Origin: Melampsora larici-populina 98AG31
Taxonomy: Eukaryota > Basidiomycota > Pucciniomycetes > Pucciniales > Melampsoraceae
Length of the DNA stretch: 64,000 nucleotides
Assembly (NCBI RefSeq): GCF_000204055.1
Contig: NW_006768776.1
Location: 332,105 to 396,104, forward strand
Direction of reading: 5' to 3'
The translations under genes and the position numbers were made by a program. The notes beneath the pieces are model-generated. The model did no database searches and was not told the origin of the DNA. It saw nothing but the letters and a program-made list of their open reading frames with translations. The stretch's first letter is position 1, and every line of letters begins with the position of its first letter. This document shows positions 1-13,005 of the stretch, one piece after another.

Positions 1-119
1 CTTGTGTGCTAGCACCAAACGCAAAGCGTATGTATGAGAGGAGAAGATTCAACAAGATGATTAGAAGCCGACTGGAATACATCTCCAACGGTGAGGTCTA
101 CTCTTTGGATGTTGGGCAG

Positions 120-1205
120 CTCAATGCCTTTGATGTTTGTGTTTTGAATAGAGTCAGAATGCAGAGTTTTCAAAATCGAGACAGTGATGAGAAGATATGG
201 AAGTGGACAATGTAATGTTGACGAAATATTACGACGAGTTTTTTTGGGTGTTTGAAATTGGAGGAAGTTATTATTATCCACTGGATCAAATTTTGTCAGT
301 CAGTATATAAGAGCGACATGTCCGTTTTTATTATCATTGGTTGTGATCACCATGTACCCTCTGTGTACGGGTGACCGACGTCGAATTGCAAAGGTGGATT
401 CAAGGAGTTATTGGTCTCGTCATCGACGCGGATCTGCCGACTTGCCTGAGTCTCGGTTGGCAGCTTGTTCGAAGGAAAGGGTTGGATGATACTGCAATAT
501 TGTTGAGTTATCACATTCAGTGGACAATATCAACTGATGATATTTGACTTCTCTATTTGTGACATTGAAGTACTTTGGATGAATCGTATGTGATGAATGG
601 GTGCATGGAAATAAAGACATTTAGGTTCTGGCTGCATAGGAGGAATAATTCAGTACATTACTATCTGATACTTGTCCTTTTCACAGATTCAGCATGATGA
701 TTTGGATACCCTGCAGAGTCAGGTTCAAAGCCTTTCAATTTATATGTGGTTTTTTCTTGCCGCCGGTGTTTGTGTTATAAATTGAGTCAGAGTCCGTACG
801 TAGTTTTTATTGTCTCGGAATCGAGAGGGTGATGAGAAAATATAGAAGTGAACAATGCAATGATAAGCAGATGGCACAATAAGTTTTTCTGATCTTTAGA
901 GGAAGTTGAGATAAAAATATCTTGCAAGCGGTATATCAGATCGACATGTCCATTTTAGACTCTGATCACTGCTTGTGATCACCGCAACGACTTCAATAAC
1001 CCCGTCCACGGTAGGTAGGATATCAACTTGTACAAATCGGGGTACGGGTGACCGGCTTTGAATCGCAAAGGCGAGCCCAAGGAGTCAATGGCCAGAGTCG
1101 CCTGACTCTCGGTTGGTAGCTCTTCGGTCGAAAGGGTTGGGTGATACTGCCGCATTGCGGTTTTGTAAACTCCACTGGATGATATCAACTGATGACCTTT
1201 GCCTT
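120..1205. repeat. Diverged direct duplication, two copies of about 440 bp
   Basis: Positions ~120-560 and ~760-1205 are the same sequence in the same orientation, with many substitutions and small indels. Shared landmarks in the same order are GTTTGTGTT..GAGTCAGA, GATGAGAAdATAt, GACATGTCC, GTACGGGTGACCG, TCTCGGTTGG, AAAGGGTTGG.TGATACTGC and ATATCAACTGATGA. No reading frame is conserved between the copies and no terminal inverted repeats were seen, so this looks like an old tandem duplication of non-coding or transposon-derived DNA. Confidence 0.7.
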
Positions 1206-1972
1206 CAATGCGAATTGTGTTATGTGTTCAAATTGATCTTTTGAAGAATGGACAGGTCCTATAATCATTAAGCTTAATCAAGCCCCTCACGAGCGTGTTC
1301 GCGAGAATCATTTGTCGAACCTATCCAAAATCTTGAGCTCGAAAAACTTATTTTGACTTTTTCCCTTGCTCCTCTAGAGGCGTAAAAAAGTGGACGAGGT
1401 GTTGTATAGAGATGCTGAAACCTACGGTGAAGATAGTCCCCATTCACCTCAACCTGACAGTCTTCTCGTGAGGCGACAGAGGAGTTCTTCAAGTCTTCCT
1501 AATTCGTTGAATTCGGATCAATGTAGTCCACGTAGGTTATATCTTCAGAGAAACCTTTTGGTTTGGTGTCCTAGAGGATCACGTAAAACCTTCAGATCTA
1601 TCGACTAGAATCAAACTTGGCGCCTGGCTTCAGACATGAGAATCGTCTAGATTTCAGAAGCTCTTAGAACCTGCAATACCATCATTGAGGAAAAGACTCT
1701 ATGATTTCAAGACTTTAAACATTTTGCGAGTTGATAGCAAGAACCCCAGAAAGGTCCGAAGTGAAAACAAAGGAACAACGTTAATCTGGCGAGAAAAAGA
1801 ATGGAAACAGACCTATTAAGTTGATGAGTATGATAGAACAAAGCCATCGGAATTTCACAAACAGTAAAAAAACTTGAGTAACTCAATCACAACAGATGTG
1901 GGATAGCATTCCTTGATAAATCATAAAGCTAGCATTATAAGATACACAATGTTTTGTGTATGAATTGATATC
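1206..1972. other. Intergenic stretch, nothing recognised
   Basis: Non-coding between the duplicated block and the 3' end of the SUMO protease gene. Short open frames at 1274-1608 on both strands overlap each other, have no family resemblance and no splice structure, so I do not call them genes. I see nothing else here. Confidence 0.5.
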
Positions 1973-3960
1973 TCATTCATCAGGTATAAACTCACCTACA
2001 CCAATCTAAAAGCCAATTGGTTAACCCAGAAAAAGTTAATCACCAATTAACAAACAGTCATGAGAAAATTCCGAAACTCACCTCATACAAAATCTTTTGT
2101 CTGAGATAGATCAAATCCTTTTGCTCAATATCAAATATGACTTGGTCATTCCCCCAGTTCCTACTCAAACAATCCATAAAAATACAGACAAATACTCCAC
2201 AATCATAGGCATTATCTTGAGTGGGAATCTCCTGGGAAAAGGAAACCCCAAGATGAATTCCACTATCAATCAGCAATCTTAGAAGCTCAAATATATCCTT
2301 TTTGAAAGCGAAATTTTCAAAACTTACTGGATGGTTATAATCAATCCATTCTGACAAATCCATTTCAGATTTCGATTCGGCCATCAAATAACTCCTTAAT
2401 TTCTAAAGGAAAATGTCCGAAACATAAATTCCAAAAGCTCATCCTACTAATTTGCAAGAACGAGAGAAATCTTTCAAAATATGTCGACTCACCTTTAAGA
2501 TCCCCAAATGTTTGAATCCAAAACTATCTAAAACTTCAAACCTTTTCATCTTAAGATTGATCACCCCACAAATCCAATGTGAATTCTTTATATTGATAGG
2601 AAAAATAATCAAATCTTTTTCAAATAAATTAAACTAATGTTTCCTAAAAAGAAATGAAGAATCCATTTAGTCAAGCAAGTTTCATAAATAAATTATAAGC
2701 GATAGTAGAAAAGCCGACTTTTTTAGTCCATCTTTGTACGGCTTGATATCCATCGGCATCAAAACGAGTCATGAAGAAACTAGAAAAACAATGCACATTG
2801 TGAAACTTTGGGTTTTGATGGTAGTTTCTACTTCGCAAGTTAATCATGATTCCATAAAAATTGATCAATTCATCATTTAACCACCGATTTGGTTTGAGTC
2901 TTGAAAGATCTTCTACAGTACATGAAGCACCTGGTAAGTCAATTGTTGCTCTTGATTTGTTCAAAAGCTGTTCTACCTGTGGTAAAATCACATTAGTTCC
3001 TTCTTGAATCGAGATATTCAAGAAACTTGTGAATCATGACTGACCACTTGAGATTGTTCATGGCTAAGTTGTGATGGCCAACGTCTAGGTTTACAAAAAT
3101 CCCTTGTATCTTCAAGTTTCAAGACCTTTTGAAATAAATCCGATAAATCCTCATCATCGTTTTTTGATCTTTGAAAAAAACCAAATGCAACTCTTCATGA
3201 ATATTGAGTCGTGAAACCAAAAAGACTTCGATTACTTGAATTTACCATTTGCTTGAGTTTCAACTTACGGAATTAAATTTCTTGAATCGATTGGGTTTGG
3301 ATGATCTTGATGTTCGGCAGTTCTAATTGCTTCATCTTCAGATCCTAAATCGATGTCATCTTTCGCTAAAGACTCTGAAACCTAAGAAGCAAGAAGAGAA
3401 AACCCAAAAGGCATCAAAAAGTCAAAAAGGAGCAAAGAAGGGTATACAAGGTGGAAGAAACACTTACAGATCTTCTCATAATGTTATCTTTACGTCTACC
3501 GATCTGATCTAACCTTGTTTCACCATTCTTAGAACTAAGCTCATCACTTTTTCTTCCATGGTTTTGTTTCGCGTTTAAGCTTTTATAATTAAGATCAAGT
3601 GAATCACATTCTTCCATAATTTTTAATTCATCTTCTACAGACAAACGAAATCAAAAAGAAAACAATTATACTTTATTTCTCAAATACAATTCGGTCGTTT
3701 CAAGGTTTTTTCTTTATAGAAAGCTTACTTGTCCAAATTTCTTTCTTAGGTTTTTCATTTGCGTCTTTGTTCGGTATCATCTTTCGTTTCATGAACTTCG
3801 GTCCAGGTTTGTTGTTCGCGAGTTCAAGAAAAGTGGTTGTCGCGATTAAAATTGATGAACGTGATTGAATGGGGTACCCGTATGTACTCGGCACACGGAC
3901 CGGAGATAGTCTCAGACTCTCAGGTACGGGGCGCCGCACGTTGTCATCGAACAAAGCCAA
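1973..3960 (-). CDS. Ulp1/SENP-type SUMO-specific cysteine protease (C48 peptidase)
   Basis: A desumoylating protease that would process SUMO precursors and remove SUMO from targets, probably in the nucleus. Nine exons join in frame: 3960-3729, 3634-3468, 3372-3269, 3168-3045, 2976-2719, 2633-2493, 2402-2328, 2231-2082, 2005-1973 (427 aa from the first ATG). The C-terminal Ulp1 domain runs from about residue 235. RWLNDELINFYG is the Ulp1 entry motif, NSHW holds the catalytic His (~314), LDSFG the catalytic Asp (~331), and PTQDN..YDCGVFVC the oxyanion Gln (~372) and nucleophile Cys (~378), so the triad is complete. GYQAVQRWTKK and DLSEW also match the family. The N-terminal half is basic and acidic low complexity. 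The start is uncertain: the first ATG (3960) or an internal one near 3793 could be used. The intron after RWTKK has a weak donor (GTCGGC). The copy looks intact and single. Confidence 0.88.
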
Positions 3961-5430
3961 AAGTTTAAACTTTCTTGCTCACACACCAAAATTGGTGGAT
4001 AAGTCATATAAAGTTCCTCTCTTGCAGGCTGGCTTGCCAAGAGGAACTTTGTTAGGTCAGGCAGCCTGAGTTGGTTCTTGATGTTGTACATTCTCAAACT
4101 TTTGGCACCTCTTGTTTCTTTTCTGGAACCTCAAATGTTGCCCTGATCAAAGAGGAGCATGTCCAGAATTATCTTCTTTACCCAAAAAGCATGTTATTCA
4201 TGTTCAAAGCTTTCACTAGCCATCAGAATAAATCTGATGATGTGGGAAAACTGTGATCTATATCTAGGCCCTGATCCAGGAATTTTTGATATCAATCTCA
4301 ACTAATTTCTCATCTTTCCTCTTCTTGTGGATGTGGTTCTTGCAAATTGAAAGTTAATAAACACCCATTGATTCTTGAGAAAGAATGGCAAAGATTGATC
4401 TTTTATCTTTCAAGCAGAAGAAATGAACCAAATCAAAACTCAAGAAATCTACAATATAATATAGTTATTGATTTGTACTTGAATCTGGAGTCTTGATTCC
4501 ATTTCTTTATCATCATCTGTCACATCCAAGTTAACCATGACATACATTAACTTCTGCCTGTCTGCTTCAAACAATGGAGCTTACTTTTTAATACCCTTCA
4601 CCAATCATCCCAGTCACCAACATGCAGTGAGCGCAACGGGTGATTTTATAGATCATGGTCAGCCCATAAGCTCAACTCACCAGTAGAATTGGTGATGATT
4701 TTTGTACCAGTTTCCTAAAAGGTTTGAACTGAGTGCAGTGCCCTTCCAATAAGAGGGAAGTTGAAGTTGAACAAAGAGTGCCTAAATTCTTTTGTACTTT
4801 GGCCTCTCAGTCCTTCAAGATTTATTGTTTTCTACAACAAAAATCACTAGAATGTGCTTCTCAGATAAGTCTTTCTGATTTTTTTTTGTAAAATATTCAA
4901 GATGATTAACAGCATTCCAAGAGAGGTTTCTAAAACTTTTACTACTTCAAAGTAAACCTGCTGGCTTTGACTCAGAGACATGAGCTCAAGAAGAATTATA
5001 ATTCAAATCAACAATATCTGCTGTGTGAGGCACATAAGCAAGTGAGAAGCTTTGTGTTTGACTGATTCTCAAGGCATTCAAAGAGACACTCTGGGCCTGG
5101 CTTCCTAAATACCTTTGGCAAAACAAAAATCCATGAATTTTCTTTTTGAAAAAAAATAGATGAATTTCTTTTTCTTTACATCCAATTTTCATAATCATGA
5201 TTAGTTTGTATAATTTTTTTTTCTATTCTATTATAAGTCATTAAGAACCCTAATCATCAAAATGGAAAACAAAAAAAAACCAAAAGTAAAACCAAAAGAA
5301 AAAACGAAAAATGTCATTAATTTTTTTTACAAAACGTATGCATGTATATACACTTCATTCCCAGCTGTCCTTCTTCATCATCATCATCACCCATCATCCA
5401 TCATGATTTTTTTTGGTAGTGGGATTCTTA
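3961..5430. other. Intergenic region
   Basis: Non-coding sequence between two minus-strand genes. It contains one strong small hairpin (4010-4050, listed separately) and AT-rich sequence. Short open frames at 4071-4256, 4986-5198 and 5262-5450 have no family signals; the last covers the 3' flank of the transporter gene. Confidence 0.5.
4010..4050. repeat. Perfect 11-bp inverted repeat (hairpin)
   Basis: Arms AAAGTTCCTCT (4010-4020) and AGAGGAACTTT (4040-4050) are perfect reverse complements separated by 19 bases that are partly self-complementary (TTGCA..TGCC). It could be a remnant of a fold-back element or an RNA hairpin. It lies about 50 bp upstream of the annotated start of the SUMO protease gene. 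Confidence 0.6.
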
Positions 5431-7418
5431 TCATTTCAAAGCTTGTTTAACATTCAAACTCAAACAAACAAACATAATCAAAAACCCAACCCCAACCAAA
5501 CACTTAGCACCAAACCTCATAAGTTTCAATCGATTCAAAGGTACAATCAAATCCGTTTGTTCTTCTTCTTCAGATGATTTCTCTTCAAACAGCTTCAAAA
5601 AGAAAATTCCTGGTAAGATATATGAAATCGTCGTACTACCTGTTGATCCAACAAAACTCAAGACCTAATCAAATCTCAAACACTCCATTAGATTCATGGT
5701 TTGGAATGCAGATTCTAGAATCTAGAAAATCACTCACGGTTTCTAATCGATCCAAATTCACAGCAATAAAGAAACTACCCAACAAAAGCGAGCTAGTGAT
5801 CCCCACAAACCTCAGAACATCCTCTTCTTCTTTCCTTTGGTCTTTTCCCACCTCTTCTTCTTGATCTTCTGAACTAACTTGAAGATGATGTGATGGTTTA
5901 AATTTAAAATGATTTAAAACCTTTTCAATCGAATTTCTACAAGGATGTAATTGTAATGGATACGAAAACAAAACCAATAAAGAAATCGCACTTCTACAGA
6001 TCGAAATCATCTTTGAATTATGATAATCTGAAATCAAATTCGATGAAACCTAAACCCAATCTCATTAAAACTTTAACATCTTTTTTATGGGAGCAGAACG
6101 GAGGGTTAAGGGTATGATTCAAAACTTACATTGTTTCCAAAGGTTAGATAACCTAATGTACCAATCACTTCATAAATCAATGCAGCACTACCAATCGAAA
6201 TTCTTAAAACCAACTTCATTCGTGAACTGTTATTCTATCCACGAAAAAAAATGACCAAATCTGTTAAAAAATTAATAAAAACTCAAGAAGAGAGATCTTT
6301 TTTTTTTGTAAGAAATTCCTGGAGAAAAAGAAAAAAAGGAAATCCAATGATGATTTTTTTTTTGATTTTTTTTCGTATCAACTTACTGAGATAAGTTCAT
6401 TATGAACCGAAAAGACATTCTGAGCACAAGTATACCTAAAAAAAGATCCAAAATGTATCAAAAAAAAAACCATTCCACGATTTTGATTTTTTTTTAAAAT
6501 AAACCCTTACGCAAAAACATAAACCGGTAAAGCTGTCCAAAACCCTTCACCAAACCTAACGAAATCAATCTCTCCTCTTTGCTTAAGCCCAGATCGATCG
6601 CAAAACTTATAAATAACCACGTACAATAAATCTAGCACGGCAATCAAAGCGATATAAGAAGTGTAACGTAATGAATTTAAAGTTTTTAGAAAGGAGAGTG
6701 GGACTAGGATGATCATGGAGATAGTGATCCAAAACCTTCGGTCTAGTATGATTGAATGATCATCTATTGTACTTGAATTAAACCCTAAAATCACCTAAAC
6801 CGCAAAAGAAAAAGAAAAAGAAAAAGATCAGTTTGAATTGTGATTTGATTGATTTTGTTTTTGGATGTAACAAACCTGAGGCATAAGTTTACCAAAGATC
6901 AAAAGATAAGAAATCGAAACTCCAAAACACTTAATCGAGATAGCCAAATCAAACAAAAAACTGATTCTAGGAAAAGTGATTTTAGAGATTTCAAAAAAAG
7001 AAGAATTTCTAGGGGGGATCTTCGGATGAGTTGCACAGATTGAAAGTAATCTTAATCCAAAGTATGACATTAAACCTGAAAGAATGACGGTTAGGATTCC
7101 TAGGATTATACCGGCTGATGCAAATCCATGTGACATGGCTAACATTCCTGTTCCCTTTATCATCAAAGAAAATCATATATTAGATTTGGGGTTTTTAGGA
7201 AATTGGATGTGGAGAAAGATGGGTTGAGTAATTACTAGGATTGTGTTTGAGAGATTAGCAATAGAAGAAAAGAGAGTAGCTGTTCCATTTGAATTGGGTT
7301 GATCTGATGAGGTTTCATGGTTCGATGGTTCTGATTGAGATGAGTTGAGTAATGGAGTTAAAGTTTCGATAGATTGTTCTTGATGTCTTGATGATGATGA
7401 TGATGATGATAAAGCCAT
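5431..7418 (-). CDS. AVT-type amino acid transporter (AAAP/SLC38 family, Avt5/6/7-like)
   Basis: Multi-pass amino acid/H+ transporter, by family probably in the vacuolar membrane and exporting amino acids from the vacuole. Seven exons join in frame: 7418-7236, 7154-6876, 6794-6511, 6435-6387, 6234-6130, 6049-5738, 5664-5431 (481 aa). A Ser-rich cytosolic N-terminus leads into ATLFSSIANLSNTIL, which splices to GTGMLAMSHGFASAG, the family's first-helix signature. Later motifs are PQVILGFN, YTCAQNVFSVHNEL, IYEVIGTLGYLTFG (exon 5) and VLSFVGSTGSTTISYILPG near the end, all in the expected order. About 11 hydrophobic helices are visible. An acidic loop (EDQEEEVGKDQRKEEED) lies between late helices. 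The gene is head-to-head with the cation-chloride cotransporter, 460 bp apart. Substrate cannot be read from sequence. Confidence 0.9.
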
Positions 7419-7878
7419 TTAAAGTGAAATTGGATGAAAAGTATAAGTTTAAAGAGAGAGACTTGAGAGAGAGATTTCAAGTTGGATGGTAAGAACCTTT
7501 CACATTACATGTCACAGTCTGTCACAGTTAGTTTGATCTGTTTGACATCTTCTGATGAAACCATAGATCATAAACTTTAACAGACAAAATCATGACAAGA
7601 GAAGTTCCAGTGGTTTGGAAATGGAATCAGTGGTCATTTTGCCAGTCTAAAGTATCTTGATTTGTGATCTTTAAAGTGAAGAATGAGCTATGGATCGGTG
7701 TTTTGGGTGTTAAAGTCTGATTAAGATGAGTGGTGATTTTAAATTTTAGATTACATTCGATCAATCCGATTTCATCATCATAAGCCAATCAATACGATCA
7801 TGATCATCAACACGAATCTTATGAATCAGAATCAAATCAAAAACTAATCACCATCACCAACAGCACTCACTCACTCAA
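7419..7878. promoter_or_regulatory. Shared divergent intergenic region (AVT-like / VHC1-like)
   Basis: 460 bp separates the start codons of two divergent transporter genes, so it must hold both promoters. It carries GATCA-rich sequence (ATACGATCATGATCATCAACACG near 7793) and a purine-rich stretch next to the AVT start. No clear TATA box or named operator was recognised. Confidence 0.5.
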
Positions 7879-10800
7879 ATGTCATCATCAACAGATTCTA
7901 CTCAAGTCATTTCATCATCCACTTCAACTATCAGAAATCATCATCATCATCATCATCATCATCAAATCAATCAAGAACAAACCAACTCAAATCAAGATTA
8001 CTTTAATTATTCAAATGATGATCTCAATCTTCAATCCAACACTCTACCATCTGATCATGATTCATTTCATTCATCTGATCCATTACCATCACCACCACCA
8101 CCACCACCACCACCACCACTACCTACTCATTTCGTATCAGGTGCTTCAAGAAGATTACCTGAACTACAACAACAATTACATCTCAATCCTGAATCTACTT
8201 CAGATTCACCTCAACCCAACGAATTAGATCCTTTACTACCCTTTACAATCGATCGATCACTTCCTACATCTCATCAACATCAACATCATTCTTCATTACC
8301 ATTCAACACAGATCCACATCGACTTCCTTCACCCTTCCAACTCACTCATCCATCCTCTCAACCTTCTCACCCGAATCTTAAATCTCAACGTAAGATGGGT
8401 ACCTTTGATGGAGTCTATCTTCCGACAATCTTAAATATCTTTAATATCATTTATTTTCTAAGATTTGGTTATTGTATTGGTCAAATCGGATTGGGAGCTA
8501 CGATCTTACTGCTACTTTTGTCTTATTTAATTAATACTTTAACAGTCTTTTCTTTATCTGCTATTGCTACCAATGGTCAAGTTCGTGGTGGTGGTGCTTA
8601 CTGTAAGTTTTCCTAAATTCAATGAAATTCAAAATTCCAAATTCAAACTGAATTGTCTGATTCTTTAGATCTCATCTCTCGTACACTCGGTCCTGAGTTT
8701 GGTGGTTCGATTGGGATCTTGTTTTGTCTTAGTCAAGCCTTAACAGCTTCGATGAACATCATTGGCTTTGTAGAAAGTTTAATCGAAGTGATCCATTCAC
8801 ACTTCAATCCTCCACTTCGAACGCCTTTCAATCCAACTCATTCCATCGAACCACTCTCCTCACCCAGTCCTACCCTTCGATATTTCATCAAAAGTCTTAC
8901 CCTTTTCTTCGTCACAATCTCTTGTATCGGTCTAGGTAGAACTAAGATCTTTTCAAAGATGACTAGATCGATGGCCACAATCTTATTGATCACACTCATC
9001 TCCATCTTCTTTTCGTTTCTTCAAACCAAACCTTTTGAAGACTCATCCGAACATTTCCTCTATACTGGTTTCTCATTCAAAACCTTTGAAGAAAACTTTT
9101 ATCCTTCTTATTATTCATCTCGATCTGAACCTTTGAATCCATCTCTTTTGGTTTCGCCTCATTTTTCTGATTATCAAAAAGTCTTTGGGATCCTTTTCCC
9201 TTCGGTTTCAGGTATCTTAGCTGGAAGTTCCTTATCAGGCGAATTACGAAAACCTAGTAAATCGTTACCTAAAGGGATCTTATGGGCTTTGATCTGTGTG
9301 ATGATGATTTATTTCTTTAGTTTGTTGGCTTTAAGTTTGAGTTGTGGAAGAGATGGATTAAGTTTTGTCAATGAACGGAACGCGTTGAATTTATTAATGT
9401 TTCAAATCTCAAATTATAAAGTCCTGGTCGGTTTTGGGATCTTAGTGATCGCTATCTTTTCTAGTATTATGGGAATCACAGTGTGTGGGAAAATCTTACA
9501 AGCGATCTCTCGTGATGGTAAGTTCTTTTTGACAAAACTAAACGCTTTTTCTTTGTACATTAACTGATGGGATGAACTTTTTTTTTCTTTTAGGTTTGAT
9601 TCCGATCTTAAAACCTTTCTTTAGTCAAGGTTCTCAAATTGGTGATGATCCGATTTATTCGATTTTGTTTTGTTATTTGTTTTGTCAAGTGGTTTTATTT
9701 TATAATATTAATAAAATCTCAATTCATATTACTACGATTAGTCTTTTAATCTTTGCTTGTATAAATTTAGCTTGTTTTACTTTAAGGGTGAGTTTTTTTT
9801 TTCTTCTTCTTTTGACTTTCAAATCTTTGATCCTTTTTTGAACTTTTTGGTTTTTCTTTTCGCGGGGGGGGGTTTTTTTAGATTGCTGGGTCTCCTAATT
9901 TTAGACCTAGTTTTAGACTCTTTTCTGAATGGACTGCTCTTTTAGGATTAGTTTTAACATTTGGCAAGTTACAGTTTGGATTTTCAGATCACCAAAACCC
10001 CCAACCCTGATTATTTTCTTTGGTTTTTGTGACAGTTCAAATGTATGCTGTTGACCCAGTCTCAGCTTCGACTTCATTAATAGTCATGATGGTATTGTTT
10101 GTAGTGATTCAGTAAGTTCTTAAATTTCAAATCTTGATCTTCAATAGCTTATTCCTTTTCGACTCGATAGTTATTCTTCTCCTGCTAAACAATGGGGTGA
10201 AGTGACTCAATCTATCATTTATCATCAAGTTCGAAAATATCTTTTAAGACTTGATGAAAGGAAAGATAATGTAAAGTATTGGAGACCACAAGTTTTGTAG
10301 GTGTTTTTTTGGGATTAGAGACTTGTTCATGGATTCATTGAAGGATTGAGAGAACTAACTTTTGGGTTTTGATCTTCGCTAGGTTGTTTACTAATGATCC
10401 TCGTCATGATTGGAATCAAATCGTGTTTTGTAATTCATTGAAAAAAGGTATTCTTTCTTCTTTCTCTCAATTGAACCCTTTGCCAAATTAGATTAACGTC
10501 TATGTTTTTTTTTTAATTTTTGAAAAAGGTGGATTGTATGTTTTGGCTCATATTATTAAATCAGAATTTTCATCTGAATCGATTCGAGAATTACAAGAAC
10601 AACAATTGAATTGGTTAAGTTTGGTGGATATTTCGAATATTAAAGCTTTTGTGGATATCACACTTGCGCCAGATGAAAGAGTTGGAGCTCGTCATTTATT
10701 ACTGACTTCAGGTAAATTGTCAATCCAAACTTTTTAACTGTGAAAAAAAAACATTGATTTGGTTTGGGTTTGAAAATGCAAATAGGTTTAGGTGGGATGA

Positions 10801-12273
10801 GACCTAATATTTGTATGTTGGGATTTCCAACGAATTTAAAGTGGAGAAGAAAAGGAAAAATGTTTAGTGAGTCAGAAGAAACCAATGAAACAAATGAAAG
10901 AAGACAAAAAAGGATGAAGAGAAGATCGGATAGTTCATTGACTGTGAAAGGATTGATTATCGAATCAGGACCTGAAGTGAAGATTGATTGTTTGGGATCA
11001 TTACCTACTGATTCACAAAGATCTGAAACACCTATTAAACCGATTGATTTTGTTGGAATCATTGAAGATTCATTAAGTTTAAATAAATCAGTAGGACTGA
11101 CCTATGGATTTGAGGCTTTAAAGTTACCTACGTCTATTAGTAAACCACAGAGTCAAGAAGCAAACCATCATCGATTACAGCTTAGTACGAGTTTAGGAGG
11201 ATTAGCATCAGCTAGTTTTGGAGGATTAGGTGGGAATGGAAAGCCCGCCGAGGAAGAACCGATCAAGAAGAAAAGATGGATCGATCTTTGGCCGATCTTG
11301 AGAGATGGTGAATCGGGTTGGGAAACTTATACGATGGTCTTACAGTTGGGAATGATCTTATCTATGGTACCGTCTTGGAGAAGTCAACATACTTTAAGAG
11401 TTGAGAGCTTAGGTCATTTTTCTTAAAAGAACAAAATAGCTCGAAAAGATAGAAATCAAAAAGAGCATTGGAAGAAAAAAAAGATGATGAGAAAAACTGA
11501 CATTTGGTTTTTTTTTTCTTTTCTCTTTGATGGTTGAATAGGTGACGATTTTTTGTGAATTAGAAGAAGAGATTGAAGAAGAAAGAAGACGAATGGAAAA
11601 GTTGTTGAATGATTTGAGGATCAGAGCTTCTTTGAGAGTATGTGTTTTGGGAAATGGAGAGATTCAAAGTTATGAATGTTTAGTGAAAGGTAAAGAAGTG
11701 GATGTGATGACTTGGTCTACTTTGGAAAATGCATTAGGTGGTGATCCAGTGAGTGAAGATTTTCTTTTTGATTTGATTTTAGATTTGGAAACTAAAGAGT
11801 TTATTCTTTTCAATTATATAGTGGTGGGAAACATTAAAGTTTATGAGAGCACAAGATGGACCTTATGTAGGAACATCAACTAATTCTAATAAAAGAACCA
11901 ATCCACGAGAAAGTTCGAATCCAAGTAGCAGAGCCGAAGACGGCAATGTGAAACAAAAATCAGTAGATAGATCATTATTAACCAAACATTCCCAAACGAA
12001 TAATATTCGAATCAAAGCATTTCATCCGTTTAGTAGAAGACCATCACAAGACGTTCGAACGACGAGTAATGAAGGAGAAGGGGATGAAAGCTCACAAGAA
12101 GATGAAGAAGAAGAATTGATGTTAGAAGAGAATGATGGAGATGATGATACGATTGCGAGAGCGGCTTATAAGAAAAGAAGTTCGAAAACTTCGGGTCGGA
12201 ATGTTAGTAGGATCTTTGAAGGATTACCAGACGAACCATCAACACCTAGAGCCAGCTTATCGATGCTTCATCA

Positions 12274-12311
<38 letters not shown>

Positions 12312-13005
12312 CTGGTACGCTTAAGGATCCTAGGAGTACATTTGATCATCATTCACTTGATTTACAAAACTTGAGTTTGTTTACGGGTTTGGAAACGAAT
12401 GGAAAGTTTGGAGAAGAATCAACTGAACTAAGTTCATTAGGATCGAAACCGAAATCGAAGCCAAGCTTACATCAATCAAAAAGACCTGGTTCATTACTTA
12501 AAACTCCTTCTTCATTTAAAAAGATCATCAATCGGAATCGAAGAAAGAAATCTGTTCGACCGAACCTTGAAAGGATCTCTTCGATTGGTTTAACTGATAC
12601 TACTAATGATACTTCGAATCTTAATCCGGTTGTCGAACTTGATTTTAATTCGTTACCTATGAGAGCTCAGTTGGTTTGTTTAAACGAGTTGATCAAATTC
12701 AATTCGAGTTCAGTTGATGATCATGATCAAGAAGGTGAAGAAACTGTGTTGATCTTTACTAGTTTACCTCCACCTGATTTAGGTTCTTCTAAGTCTTATG
12801 AAAGTAAGTGTGTTGCGAAAATGAATAAAAAAACGAACCCATGATTCCTCCCTTAAAGAAGTCTTGTTTTTTTTTGGAAATTGATTTTTTGGTTTTTTTG
12901 GGGGTTTGTTTAGGTTCTTTGAGGTATTTGGATGAGATTGAATGTTTTTTGGATGGCTTACCACCTGTTTTGGCTATTTATGCTAAACAACTTACGGTGA
13001 CGTAA
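7879..13005 (+). CDS. VHC1: Cation-chloride cotransporter, SLC12 family (yeast Vhc1-like)
   Basis: Electroneutral K+/Cl- type cotransporter; the yeast relative Vhc1 works in the vacuolar membrane. Twelve exons join in frame: 7879-8602, 8669-9517, 9594-9787, 9882-9963, 10036-10111, 10171-10296, 10383-10447, 10529-10711, 10786-11399, 11542-11748, 11822-12803, 12914-13005 (1397 aa). Residues 1-170 are low complexity, with His, Pro and Ser/Gln runs. The permease core begins at [17 protein letters not shown] and includes [25 protein letters not shown] and [22 protein letters not shown]. The cytosolic C-terminus has the family order [47 protein letters not shown] and [15 protein letters not shown], ending [16 protein letters not shown] (AGT)12 poly-Ser tract sits in the C-terminal domain. 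One intron (9964-10035) appears to be GC-AG. The symbol is by family resemblance. Confidence 0.92.
12275..12310 (+). repeat. (AGT)12 coding microsatellite, poly-Ser
   Basis: Twelve uninterrupted AGT units within exon 11 of the cotransporter gene encode a serine run in the cytosolic C-terminal domain. The purity suggests length polymorphism between isolates. The unit is 3 bp, so length changes stay in frame. Confidence 0.95.
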
